NCBI GenBank assembly: GCA_022749755.1
Contig: CM040446.1
Location: forward strand, 1,294,966 to 1,358,965
Direction of reading: 5' to 3'
DNA: 64,000 bases
From: Azadirachta indica
Lineage: Eukaryota; Streptophyta; Magnoliopsida; Sapindales; Meliaceae
The notes below the pieces were generated by a model. That model did no database searches and was not told the origin of the DNA. It saw only the letters and a program-made list of their open reading frames with translations. The translations under genes were made by a program, and so were the position numbers. Positions 34,010 to 46,243 of the stretch are shown here, piece after piece (position 1 is the stretch's first letter; every line of letters begins with the position of its first letter).

Positions 34010-37000
34010 CTAAACGCGGTCGTATGTACGTAACGTAAGTACTGTAACGATGACGAATGCTTCGCGCCAAAGAAAACGAAGCGCCAAAAGGGAATTGGGG
34101 TTAATCAATTCAACCATCACAGTGGCGGAGGCATATTTCTGTTTACATAGTTCGAGATCGTGCCGCCGGACTGGACGCCTCTCTTCCATTATCACCAAGT
34201 TCCATCTCAACCACAGGTATTCTCTTTTTAATTAATGTAAGAGTTTAATTTTTATTTTTGATTAGTTTATTCTTCAAATTTTTTATTGAATGGCATTTTC
34301 TCCCTTATTTCTTTGTTAATCTTTTTTTTCATTTATAGTTCTTTACATAATAATATTCTGAGATTATAGCTTTTTTTAAAAAGAAAAAAATTGGTCTTTC
34401 CTTTGTTTTTTTCCCTCAAAATTTTTGTATGGTTGTGATTGTAAACTTCTTTGGTTTGGTATTTGTTTATTGTTGGACATTTCCTTTCACTTGGGATCTA
34501 TATTTTGCTATTCTATCTGGGTTACATAAATTAACTTGTGACATTTTTATTTTGACGTTGGATATTATGATCTTTACTTTTGTATGTTTATGTTACTAGC
34601 TATGTATAACAGGATTAATATGATTGTTTATGTGTTTTCTTTAAATAGGCGTGATATAGTTACTTTCGATGTAAGATGAATTGTGTTTCATTTTTCGTTT
34701 CCCAGCTTCATTTACATTAATCTAGATTTTATTTTGTACTTGAGTTCTTACAATGACACGAAAAATTAATTACAAATTGCATCCATGAATATCAAGTACC
34801 CTGTCGGATAATACCTGGCTCTGTATCTGGCCTCCAAATCCAGGTATGGATATGTAAATGGGAGGCCAGACATGGACATGGGTACGCTTTTACCCCCGTC
34901 TGACTCAGGAAATTCCTATCCCTAGTTCTACTTGCCTTGCCACCTACTGATTTACCCCCAATCCACCAAGAAATCAGGCTTGGCTGAAATGTGTGGATTT
35001 CTGTTACTTTTCTTCCTAATAAACTCTATAGCTTTTCTCGTTGTTCTTTCTTTGAGAAAATGACCAGAATATCAACCTTCTTCTTGCGATTTCCACCAAA
35101 TCAATTAGATCAAAGCTATCCGGAATCAAAATTTCAATTTTGTTGCTTACTTGACGATAGATTTTAATGAAACTAAGTTTTGGTATGAGGAATAAAGAAT
35201 TTAAGTTCAATTAGCAGCCGTGTAATTACTTATGCATGCACTTATTTCTCATACGAAATCTATTTGTGCCTCTAGATTTTAGCGCAAAAATTACCAACGA
35301 ACCTTGTGGTTGAACAAATCATTATCGGACTTCACTGACACTGTTAAATATTGGTGGAAATACCAAACCTTTATGGCACCTCTTTTGTGTGATTCAAGTG
35401 TCAGAAGAGGACAGAATGAGAATAAGAGAGTTGGGATTAGCATATCTTTGGTCATTTCGTAATTACACAAAAGGTTAATGGCCCCTCTTTCATTGAAGAA
35501 GTTAACCACAGGGATGGTCAATGTCTCAAATGAAAAACAACATAGTGGAAAGTGATTTGTTCCTTAAATTTTACCTTTGCTTGTTGTTTAGATCATCTCT
35601 GTTTAATTGTATTACATCTTATTGTATTGTATCTTTTTTCATTAGTTAACATTACGTACTTAAGCAAAATATGGGACAAAAGAGTTAGTCTTTTATTCTC
35701 TCTTTTGTAACTAGAACTATGATTTTGACATTTTACAGGATTCTTCTTAGGCTTGCACCACTTGGGAATTTTAAATAACAATTATATTGGCAAAGGTCTA
35801 GACTATACATCAAATTTAGTTTTGAGGAACATATTGTTTAGGTTCAATAAGCAGAGTATCTCTTCTCTTTACTCTCTAATCAATTTTGCAATGCTGAAAG
35901 TCGGATTCTTGAGTTATTACTAAGAAAAGTCTTACTATTAAGCCTAGACTGACAATCACAGCCAAAAAGAGAGATGGGATCTGAAGAGGGGAGCCCCCAT
36001 TTTAGCGTCTTCGATGGCATGAAGATTATCCCATCAATGCCTGGCATATTCCTTGTTTCTACTCCACTTTCATTTGTTCTGCTTTCTATCTGTTCGAGAA
36101 CTGTAACAAGTGTCTTTGATTTCTCCTCCCGTATGATTGTGCATGTTAAGATCTGGGGGTGTTATTATTAGCTCTGAGCACTTTGTCACTAGGAATTTAG
36201 CAAAAATGTGAGGTTTTCATAAATTGGAAGCCTTGTTGATGCTAACAAGTCCATCATATTTTGGTATCCCGGAGGTCTGCAAAGATCTGCAGGACTTCCA
36301 ATTTCATACGTTAGTTCAGGGTTTTGTTAAGTTGGACTTGTAATGGATGCTTTGATTGATCTTGCTGATGTCAGATTGTCTTGAACATTAAATAAATGAC
36401 TTATTTACTGTATTTGCAGTGATTCTAGTGAAGCTACACTGATACGCATCAGTGTCCGTCCATGATTTTGGGTGACAGCACCTCCAGGAGACGCATTATA
36501 AATGTTCTCTCTGTGGGAGAATATGCAAGTTATTAAAGAAATCCGCGCAGGCTATGCATCTGCCATCCGTAATTATCATCCCGATAACTCACAGAACAAA
36601 TCATATAGCCAGCTTTACCATGACATTGAGTTGGGAGATAAATTTCCAGAAGTAGAGAAGGCTTGGTAAATCCTCCTCAATTCTAGGTCACATGCACTGT
36701 ATGATAGTGAGCTGCGGGCTTCAAGACAAGAGAAGGTTGTTGCAGAGGATGTGAGCTTAGAGGATATGATGATTGAAAATAAAGGAGAAGTTCTGGACCT
36801 CTTTTACCAGTGTCGATGTGTGGTTACTTCTCCATTGATTCATTGGAGTTGGGTAAAATGGGTTATACATCGTTAAGGAATGGAAATACGATTTCTTTAC
36901 AATATCCTTATGCTTCAACAGCATCTGTTATCTACCTTGTAGTTCTTGTTCTCTGTATGTTGGTATATTGGTTAATGCGGACATTAACATTCAAGTAGAT

Positions 37001-37012
37001 GGTAATTTGTGA
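34010..37012 (+). pseudogene. DPH4/JJJ3-type J-domain protein, pseudogene
   Basis: DPH4 (JJJ3) is a J protein with a CSL zinc finger that serves diphthamide synthesis on elongation factor 2. Coding remnants run from ATG 36462 (MILGDSTSRRRIINVLSV) to TGA 37010-37012. They show EIRAGYASAIRNYHPD with the J-domain HPD intact, ALYDSELRASRQ, VSLEDMMIENKGEVLDLFYQCRC and LGKMGYTSLRNGN, then LPCSSCSL in place of the usual second Cys pair. It is broken by a one-base insertion near 36531-36535, an in-frame TAA at 36667-36669 (after EKAW), a one-base deletion near 36815-36825 and a further shift near 36930. A noncoding first exon (about 34010-34216, donor CCACAG|GTATTC) and acceptor TTTGCAG at 36411-36419 suggest an intron-retaining duplicate, not a retrocopy; that exon assignment is an inference. 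Confidence 0.8.
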
Positions 37013-40000
37013 TTAATGAAGCTTATTGTTTCAATTTCTTTTGTCATTCTGATTGATGAATTTGTGATTTGTTTGATTGCAAAATTATACCATTCCTTTC
37101 ATACAAGTCACTACATATTTGGGCGTCAGCTCAATCCTTATCCGATAGCATGTAAACAGAAACAAGTTGAGCCTCCCAATCCTTAAAAGAGAAGCAACAG
37201 ACTGGATTATTATAGAAGCAAAACAAAGGTGGCTAGAAATTTATTCGTGCTAATTATTGTATCTCTCTCATCTGTAAGCGTTCTCTTGCTGGTTTCACAC
37301 TCTATGAAGATACCCAAAAGCAAAAACATAAGTTTTGGCCAAAGCTGTTTTTTGTTTTCCTTATGCTCCATAAAAATTCCATTTGCCTACATAACAGATA
37401 AAATGGAGTTCAGGTTGAGGTTAGATTAACCTCCCTAATTTAGGACAGTCTTAAACTAAGTTATTTGCTGAATACTAAATTTTTATTGGTCATAAGTCTC
37501 TTTTTTTTTGGTGTCCCACAGTAGCCGCTGCAACAGTAGGTTTAAAGTCATAACAATTATAATAATTGTTGGAATTTTAAAATAACATCACCTTAATTTT
37601 GAAACATATGTTTAATCTAAAAACAACTAATAAAATGTGAGGAGTACGAAAAAAAACTAATAAATGTCAACGCCATGAACTTATCCCAAACCTTCAAATC
37701 TCAACTTTCTTTGATCCACATTTAACCATACTCAAAATAAAGTTTAGACCAAGTCTACTGTATCTACTCGAAAACTTATTAATTGACTTATTACTTAACA
37801 GTGTTGATTCTCCGAGAATACGTAAACATAAGATGTCAAGATTAAAACAGTATCAATGAAACCAAGAATGTTTTCAAGATTATCTGAAAACGGACAAAAG
37901 ACGTAGAATAGAACTTAATTTCCTTAATCATCAGAGTTTGCCAACTCATAGAAGATATATTTTATGTAATATTATTTTGTGCTCAAACTGAATTTTGACA
38001 CAAAAATAAGCTCTATCCTTATCCGCGGAAGAAAAAAGGAGAAACAAACAGAATCAATTTCATCATCCAACAACAACAACAACAACAGCCATGTGGATGG
38101 TTCATGCACATGATCTTGTCGTCATTCGCCAAGGCACCCTCACATTCATATCCATACATATTCATAATTCAAAATTCAAAATGGAACGACATTGACAACA
38201 TCATGATCATCCAAAAACCATGCAACAAAAACGACCCCACTGATCAAATATATAAACAGACTCCACTTCACATCACGCAAAAAATGTACTTGTACTGATT
38301 ATATTGCAATAGTAATATACTTCTATAACACGATCACATTGATTATTATTTACAGTATTTATACATGTAACATATGGTAACTATTTTTCTTGTCATCCGA
38401 ACACGATTTTCTGACTCAGATATCCACATTCCTGACTCCGCTTTTTTTGGCCATTAGCGTGGGAAGACTGACTCCGAGAGACAGAGCATTGGATCTTCTC
38501 TTTATCCCTTTATCAAGAATAGTAAATAACGTTAATTAGAGTCAGAATCAATCTGACACGTAATTTAGACGTTTACTTGATTTACGAAAATGTTCAACAG
38601 AGCTTAGCTGCTGATGCTATCATCTATATGTTACTTTTAAATCATCATATCATGCACCTTCCAAAGCAAATCTCTAGCATTAACATACAGTTAGATACAT
38701 ATATATCTATGTTATCATGAGTGGAATGAATAATATGTAAATATGGCCCCATTTGCTGCCAGCTGTTATTGTGTTGTATGCCATTTATATGTTTCTTTTG
38801 CTTTCTTCTCTTTCTCCCACCATTCGAGAAAATGCTTACATTTTCAAGGGACCCAAGGGTAAGAAGGGTAAAAACTTTTCTTTTTCTTTTTGGTTTATTT
38901 TTAAATTTTTTATTTTTAAACTTTTGTAAAATTAGTAGATATATGTCCCTATCATTATCATTACATTATCCTCAATGTTGATTCATTTAATTTTTTCTTT
39001 CAAATTATAGATTAAAAAAATTAGCATCACCCCCTCTTTTAATAAATATATATATATATATCCTTTTGTATCCTATGTCACTATCTGTCTTCATTTTAAT
39101 TTAATTTAGTATTGATTTCTCATCCATCTTCTGTATTATATTTAAATCACTTTTAAATACTATAGTAGTCTCTTGACATGGACCAAAACCCAGTAAAAGA
39201 AGCTGCCTTCTTCTTTACACTTACAACTTTCCTTTTCACAACCTTATCCTTTGGAGATTAAGAATTACAATGCGTTTGGGTCTTCCTTGGTAACATAGGG
39301 GCCATCCTCAAATACTTTTTCTTCCTTGCCAAATCTTGTGTAGGTGGATTTATTAATTTATGGAATATCAATCTCTTCTGGTTTGTACAATTAATATTAA
39401 ATATTACATATATCTTAAATGTAGGGCTTGAAGATTTTAGTAAGATAATACACACATATATAGTTGGTAAATATGGCTTGAGGGATAAAAGTTTTTTATA
39501 TAAAGTTCTATATTCGCCAACGTATCTGTGTATGGTTGGTATAAAATTTGTTCAATTTTGATCTTAAAATTTAAGCTAGCATTAATTACAAATAAAATTA
39601 CCTAAAAACTGGATAAAAATTTATCAATTTTTAAGAACTTATAATTAGAAGTGAAGATTTTAGGGTAAATTAACTTCTAAGCTTTCAAGTACATTATTCT
39701 GACATAGTTGACCAATAGGGGCAATTATTTTGATACCCCAAATGGAACATCGAACTCTTAAAGTACACTTGTCCGAAACTGCAGAAAGGTCTTACGTGAC
39801 CAAGGGGAGCGTGCAGTGATCATCACTCAGCAGCCACCAGTGCTTTTTTCCCTCAGTAATTAATCACTATTGATGAGATGAGATCCTTGAATATGAAGTT
39901 ATTATTAGATTAAAAAAGATAATTTATCTATATAAGTAATGAGAGTCCGTTTAAAATTGCAGGTAGAAGTTCTAAAAATAATTTTTAACTGTCAAAATTA

Positions 40001-41683
40001 ATTTTAGACGTTTAATAATTTTTTTTAAATTATTTTTATTCAAAATTTATTATCTAACAAAAAATTTTAAGAAACAAATTTTTATCTACTTTTCAAAATC
40101 TAATTTTAAAAAGTTATTTTATCTACAATTATAATTTTATTTATATCCGTATTTAAATTATATAAATTTAAAATTATTTTTAACAAATTTTAAAAATTTA
40201 AACCTTTTATTTTATTTGTTTTTTTCTTTAACATAGATTTATTATTAAGTTTTTTTTTCAAATAAACTTTATTCTTTTAAAATATAATTTTCTACATCAA
40301 ACACTATTACTCCACAACTATCATCAAGTTTAATATTTTATTGTCTGATGATTTATTTTAATGTTTTTTATTTGTTATATATTGTTTTATATTATATATA
40401 TATAAAAACTCACAAATATTATTCAATATTATATATCTATTTTATTAATTTATATCATTATAATATTTTAACAAAAAAATTTATCAAACACTAATAGATT
40501 ACTTTTCAAATTGACAGTACTTTTAATTATCACATTTAACAAATACTAACCTAATTCTCTAAATAAATTATTTTAAAATCCACATTTATCCCATACTAGC
40601 ACTAAATAGGACCAAACCGAACCCTCAGATAAAAATTCTTTTAATCCTAAAAAATTTAGCCTTAATATTATCATTTCAAGATATCGGCCTAGTCCTAAAT
40701 AGAACCAAATCCAACTCTCTCGATAAAAATTCTTTTAGTCGTAAAAGTTTAGCCCTAATATTTTCATTTTAAGATAATTTTTTTTAACGATAAAATTTTT
40801 TTTGTCTCAAAAATATGGCCTGAATATAATAAATTCTAATAATTTTCAAAATATCTTTATGTACTAAATAGAACAAAACCCCCTAATACTTCGTGAGAAA
40901 AATCCTGCCTATGACTCAAAACACATTGCCTCCTTGTGGAGGGATCATGTTTACCATCTAAACTAGATGGCTATTTCAAGATAGGCTAGGATTAGGAATC
41001 TATTTATTAGAAATGAAATAATTAATTATGACCTTTTTTGATAAAATATCATATACCTAATTGATAAAACCCATTTAATTATTTTAATTTATTAATTTCT
41101 GTCATTTTTAATTAACTCGTACGTAAATCCAACGTCCAAGCCCAAAAAATAGGAGGAAAAGCAAGCCAAAGAGCTGAGGTCAAGGCGTTCTGATAAGTCT
41201 TCTCCTGTTAAATCTCCAATCCCCTGCAAATAATACCTGAAAGATAAAATAAAAAACAAAACAGTAGGTTAGAAAAAGAAAGTAAGGACGTTGAAACTTT
41301 AAAAAAAAAAAATACACGAACCCTAGAACACGGATCCGACGCACAGATACGGCTTCATTCATGACACGTACGTAAATCGGAGAATGCGAACGCGCCTACG
41401 TTCGAATAAACGACAATCGTCAATCCAAATGGCAAGGATAAACAAACAAAACACAAAAAAAAAAATAAAAAAAAATTGAAAGAAAGAAGAGCAATGAACT
41501 TGTAGTGATGTCTGAAGCTGATTGCTTCAGTGAATTAATCCGAATTATAATTTAATTTCAGTATCACCAGATTAAAATTTTAGATTTAGTCCAAAAAAAT
41601 GTAAGCCTCAAAAAAGGTGGCTTGGCTTGATTTTCTATTATATATTTTATATACAATTAACAGTATATAAGTCCTGTTTTGGT
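37013..41683. other. Intergenic with degenerate repeats
   Basis: No supported gene. 39960-40560 is AT-rich with features of an old transposon. A unit beginning CTAAATAG(A/G)ACCAAA recurs at about 40601, 40694 and 40863, each followed by GATAAAAATTCTTTTA.TC and TTTAGCC.TAATATT in the first two, a diverged tandem repeat of about 93 bases. A (TA)n run lies at 39045-39062. The short frames at 37229-37429 and 38104-38298 look random. Confidence 0.55.
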
Positions 41684-42337
41684 TCATGACAAATCGTCCT
41701 CTACTTTCGACATGATCGATAATCGGCTTGGCCGCGGCTGGAAAGCGGCGCGCCGTCGCTGCTGGTGGGAAGACGGTCGAATCAAAGCTGCCAGAGCTCT
41801 CTTGACCAAATCTCCCTCCACTCCTCCGATCCTCACCAGAGAGTTCGTCATCGCCGATCTCCTCGCATCCAGCCGATTATTAGTCGAGTAATTGGCAACG
41901 GCCTGTGAAGAGCTGGAATTCTTGTGGAGGCTGCAGCGGAAGGAGCCGGGATGCGTCGTCGGAGAACACATGCACGTCCGCTTCGGTTTCGTTTGGTTTT
42001 TCAAAACTTGAACCTGATTGTTACTACTACGAGAAGTGATGGACCGGTTAGGTGAAACAAACCGAACGGAGTGAGCTGAGGTGGACTGAATCGGTTTGTT
42101 GTTGCCGCAGAGGTTGACACGCGTTGGAGAAGCGGATCTGTGGAAAAAAGTGGAAGATCTGGAAGAAAAACTGGAAGTTGAATAAGCAAAAGCAGAAGAA
42201 GAAGAAGAAGAAGAAGAAGAATTGGACGGTGAATATGGAGCAGAAGAAGCATAATGAGAGTTGTAGAATCTGCCGGAAGGACAGCGAGAGCCAGGAACTG
42301 GTCCGTTTGAGGATCTTCTAGAAGAGGTTGCCGCCAT
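41684..42337 (-). CDS. Small basic serine-rich protein, plant-specific family
   Basis: Single-exon gene, 217 residues, function unknown. It belongs to the plant 'serine-rich protein-related' family (as Arabidopsis At5g11090/At5g25280), recognised by the motif CMCSPTTHPGSFRCSLHKN (about residues 120-138) and by the C-terminal block IRPSSHQQRRRAAFQPRPSR. The N-terminal half is very Ser-rich, with a run of nine or so serines encoded by an (AGA)n-type microsatellite on the plus strand at about 42196-42222. Strongly basic. No signal peptide or membrane segment seen. A shorter paralogue lies at 54875-55165 on the same strand. Confidence 0.85.
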   Translation of the reverse strand: MAATSSRRSSNGPVPGSRCPSGRFYNSHYASSAPYSPSNSSSSSSSSSAFAYSTSSFSSRSSTFFHRSASPTRVNLCGNNKPIQSTSAHSVRFVSPNRSITSRSSNNQVQVLKNQTKPKRTCMCSPTTHPGSFRCSLHKNSSSSQAVANYSTNNRLDARRSAMTNSLVRIGGVEGDLVKRALAALIRPSSHQQRRRAAFQPRPSRLSIMSKVEDDLS

Positions 42338-43144
42338 TTAGTTGCAGAAGGAAAGAGGAAATGAATTTTTTTTTTTTTTTAAGAAGCCGGGTTTGGCTTT
42401 TCAGTTTGGCAAACCTAGCTTAACTCGAGCCATCTATAAATAGGATTTTGGGATGGGAGGGTTGTGAGTGATATTTTACGATATTTTTGAATTTAGGAAT
42501 TATATTTTGGGTTTTTGCAAGTTATCCCTATAGTTTTTGCTATTTGAGTTTAGACAACTAAATTTTATTTATTTCTCGGTGGTATTGAAAGTCAATAATT
42601 ATCGAACTTTAATTTACATGAATAATGGTTGACTTTTAATATATTGACTTAATTTAAATTGTAAATTAATGTAATAAGGCCATCTTTTAATACAATTCAA
42701 CAAATTAAAATTATCAAAATTTAATAAAAATTGTCAAATATCAAGTGAATTAATTAGATGAAACATATGGACTATAAATTTAAAAAATTTAGAATACTAT
42801 ACATTCTATTTTCATTTTGTGGGCATGTGAAAAATGCTAATATGCATAATGCATTTACATGCTAAATATAAATTTGGAAATTTTGGAAAATATGTCATTA
42901 GAAGAAATAATGAAAATTAAAGGATGATGACTTAATACCAACCAAATCAAAAACATTCGAAATATTAACTATGTTGATGTAATTAATATTCATAATCTTT
43001 TATAAAAGATAAAAATGAAAAATTATAGAAATTATTTGGGCCATTAATTCATTGAATTGAAAGCATGTATAAGAACACGAGAATGAGATTGACGACGAAT
43101 TCATTAAATTATGAAAAGAATTAAAAAAAAAAAAAGAAATAATC

Positions 43145-43194
<50 letters not shown>

Positions 43195-45603
43195 TAATAA
43201 TAATAATAACAAATACAAAGAATGTAGAAGACGTTTCCATAAAAGGAGAAATAAGGACTGAGGGACATAAAAGCAAAAAGTAATTTTCAGAGTAGAGACA
43301 GCGCACAAGACGTTTATTCAACTTAACCTAACCTAACCACAAATGCGGTTGGGTTGGGTTGGGTTAGTTATTAGCCAAAACCAACAACTATGAAATACGA
43401 GTCACGATCAGTTTGGATCCAAATCCAACGGTTTCAGAAAAGAAAGCTATGTGCTCAGTGCTCACTCAGAAACAAAAAAAAAAAGTAAAAATAAATAAAT
43501 AAAGGAAGGTGGTCTTGATGAGGTATTAGAGTCTGATTGACTGACAGAAGTAACAGCAGCTTTTGGGAGTTCTAAAAAGCAGCAGCCACGTATGCTGACA
43601 CAGTCTCTGTACATTCCACGTAAAAGTGAGCTAGACCTAGCTTTTCACACTTTAATTTTTATCTTTATTTGATTTTATTTATGGCCACCAATTTTGTTTT
43701 ACTACTGAATATTTCTATTTAACAGTAATGGTTGTAATGTTTGATTATATGAGCTTGCACGTGGGATACGAGTCACGCAGTGGGCTATTTAATTATCAAA
43801 CACTTAATTTTGTTAAAAATTATAATAAATATTTAAATGGATTATTTTCAACTTCTACTGTTAATTAGTTTATATTTTGCTTTGATACCAAAAATATTTT
43901 AATACTATACTACAATACAAAAAGATATAAAATATATTAATAAATTACAAATTATCAACATCCATTTAAAAAAATTTAATAGTTAGAGGAAAAAATCGTT
44001 TTTTAAATAAAATTAAAAAGAATAATTTTATCTGGGTACTTAAGTATTAGAACGCTACAATGTAATATATAAAAATGACAAATATTTTAATAAAAAGTTT
44101 ATAAATGCAAATTAAAAAATTTAGGGATACAAATGTTATTATTCTACTTTAACTTAAACTTGAGTTTATCTTAAAGTCTATCCATTAATTTAGCTGAAAA
44201 CACCCTCTCTACTTTCTTTCTCTGTGTATATAGAAGAAAAGTCCAACATTTTTCTCCTTCTTCACTCTCTTTCAAAAGGCATTCACTTTCTCCTGCCTTC
44301 TTCTCCTTCCCCTGAATTCCAAATTATCCACCACTTAACTCCTTATACTCTTTCTAAAATCATTACCAAACTTATTACCAACCAACTCCATTCCCTTTAC
44401 TTCTTTAGCCAAATCTTTTTTATCACTTTAAAATCACCAATGACCAATAACATTCGCGACATGACAAAACAGTTGCTGCTGATGGTGGGATCGTTAGAAT
44501 CATGAAAGAGTCAATTATTTTTTTAATTTTTGTTTCAAAATTAAGATTTTGAATCTAATTAAAAAATTAGGGTTAATTTTTTTAATTTATTCTAAAATTT
44601 TAATTTTTTTAAGATAATTTCATATAATTACTCAACTTTTAGTGATATTTTATTGTGATATAACAAGTATTATGATACTACTATATATTTTATAAAAATA
44701 TTTCAATAAGATACATGATAAAAACATATTGGTCATTGCACTAGCACCGTTAAAAAAATTTTAAACGAACGTTAAAAATTTATAATTTAATGAGATATTT
44801 TTAATTTTTATAAATTGTAGTGTAGCGTCAAAATATTTCTTATATCACAATAAAATACAAAATAATTCAAATTAGTAAGTTGAAAATAATCCTGTATGAA
44901 ATTTATCATGTTACAAGTGTAACAGGTAAGAGATTATATAAAAGTAAATTAATCCAGAAATCAACTTGAATTAATATTTAATTATTAAAAAAAATTTACT
45001 ATAAAAAATAAAGAATCCATTTTAAATATAATATGTGAGCGAATTAACTCATGTAAAAATTTAAAAATCCTCCGTCATCAACGAAGATTGAGATAAAGGA
45101 CGTGAATATTACCAACTAACAGGTAAATATTTAAATTCTATAGAATCATTATTTTTAATGGAAGTGTATTATATGTGATATTACCTTGCTTAAGTTTATA
45201 ATTGAATTTACATTGCGACATAAGTTATAAAACTTATTTGATGCGAGATTATTTTTTAATTATAGATGTTTCTTAGAGAATGCTAATTTAAATTTTATGT
45301 TTCTCTACTTCGTCACATCAATTAATATTTTTAGAAGGGTTATTGACATAACTTTGCCATATAATTAATGAGTTTTTAGTTCGAGGGACCGAATAACCAA
45401 TTGAAGCTACTATTCCTATTCCTATTAGTTGGATATTGCATAAGAAATCACTTGCCAGATTAATCATGTATATTTGACCTTCTTAATTATATATAGAAAA
45501 AACATAGAAATATGAGAGATAACGTTTGTCTCATCACAATTTTATTAGGCGGAGCACAATGAAATTCGCAGCAATAAGAATATGGATAAGGTTTGTCTGA
45601 TGG
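42338..45603. other. Intergenic, AT-rich
   Basis: No gene recognised. 42338-42470 is the leader and promoter side of the serine-rich gene (a TATTTATAG stretch lies near 42434-42444 on the minus strand). Contains a long (AAT)n microsatellite at 43145-43210 and a G/T- versus C/A-rich inverted stretch at 43321-43368. The frame at 44224-44505 starts in a pyrimidine-rich leader-like stretch but matches no family I know. Confidence 0.55.
43145..43210 (+). repeat. (AAT)n microsatellite
   Basis: About 21 AAT/ATA units with one slip near 43190. It produces spurious poly-Tyr/poly-Ile frames on the minus strand. Confidence 0.95.
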
Positions 45604-46243
45604 TAGGGATGGTAAAATTTTTCGTAGGGCCCCAAACTCATAGAAATTCATTCTCAATAGAAAAGAATTCAAATAAATTTACGGAAAATAGGACAGGGAA
45701 TGGGAAAAAATTAATTCTCAATTTATTAATAGGATAGGGATTGGTTTACCTCTTTCTACTCTACCCCACCACCCCATTCTTCAATAAAACATAATATAAA
45801 TATATTATAATTTATAAATTAAATTTTACATATGTAAATATAATTTTTAAAATTATATACTATAATTAAATATAATTAGTAATAAAAAATTATGAAGTCA
45901 TGAATTAATGTTATAAAAAATAGAATATATAAATAAAAAGGAAAAGATTAAAAATTAAAAAGATCCTATATTGTGTTTCCAATAATATATTAATAATATT
46001 TTTATTTAAGTTAATTAAATTTTTATATTATTAAAATTAATTTATAAAAAAAATATAAAAAATGGAGAATTGATATTGAGATAGGGAACTTATATCTTGT
46101 GCGGGGATTCTCCACCCCCATTCCATTAAATTTAGTGGGGAATGGAGCAGAAAATGGGGGTTAAATAGAAAACGGGGCGGAGAATGGGACATACTTCCCC
46201 ACCCCACCCCACCCCACCCCACCCCCCCCCATTGCCATCCCTA
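45604..46243. mobile_element. Putative non-autonomous hAT-like element
   Basis: The 640-base block starts TAGGGATGGTAA and ends TTGCCATCCCTA, an 11-of-12 terminal inverted repeat of the TAGGGATGGCAA type common in plant non-autonomous elements. Sub-terminal sequence is G/C-rich and also complementary in character (GAATGGGG..., CCCCACCCC...). Flanking octamers TCTGATGG and TCTAATCA match at only 5 of 8 positions, so the element is old or the target duplication has decayed. Inside is a (CCCCA)n run at 46195-46230. No transposase frame. Confidence 0.55.
46195..46230 (+). repeat. (CCCCA)n pentanucleotide run
   Basis: Six to seven CCCCA units ending in a C run, close to the right end of the hAT-like element. 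Confidence 0.9.

Noticed and set aside
36462..37012. A functional DPH4 gene with unusual splicing
   Set aside because: The four lesions lie within continuous conserved coding sequence and no splice sites bracket them.
43000..43321. Minus-strand frames with poly-Ile and poly-Tyr
   Set aside because: Direct translations of the (AAT)n microsatellite.
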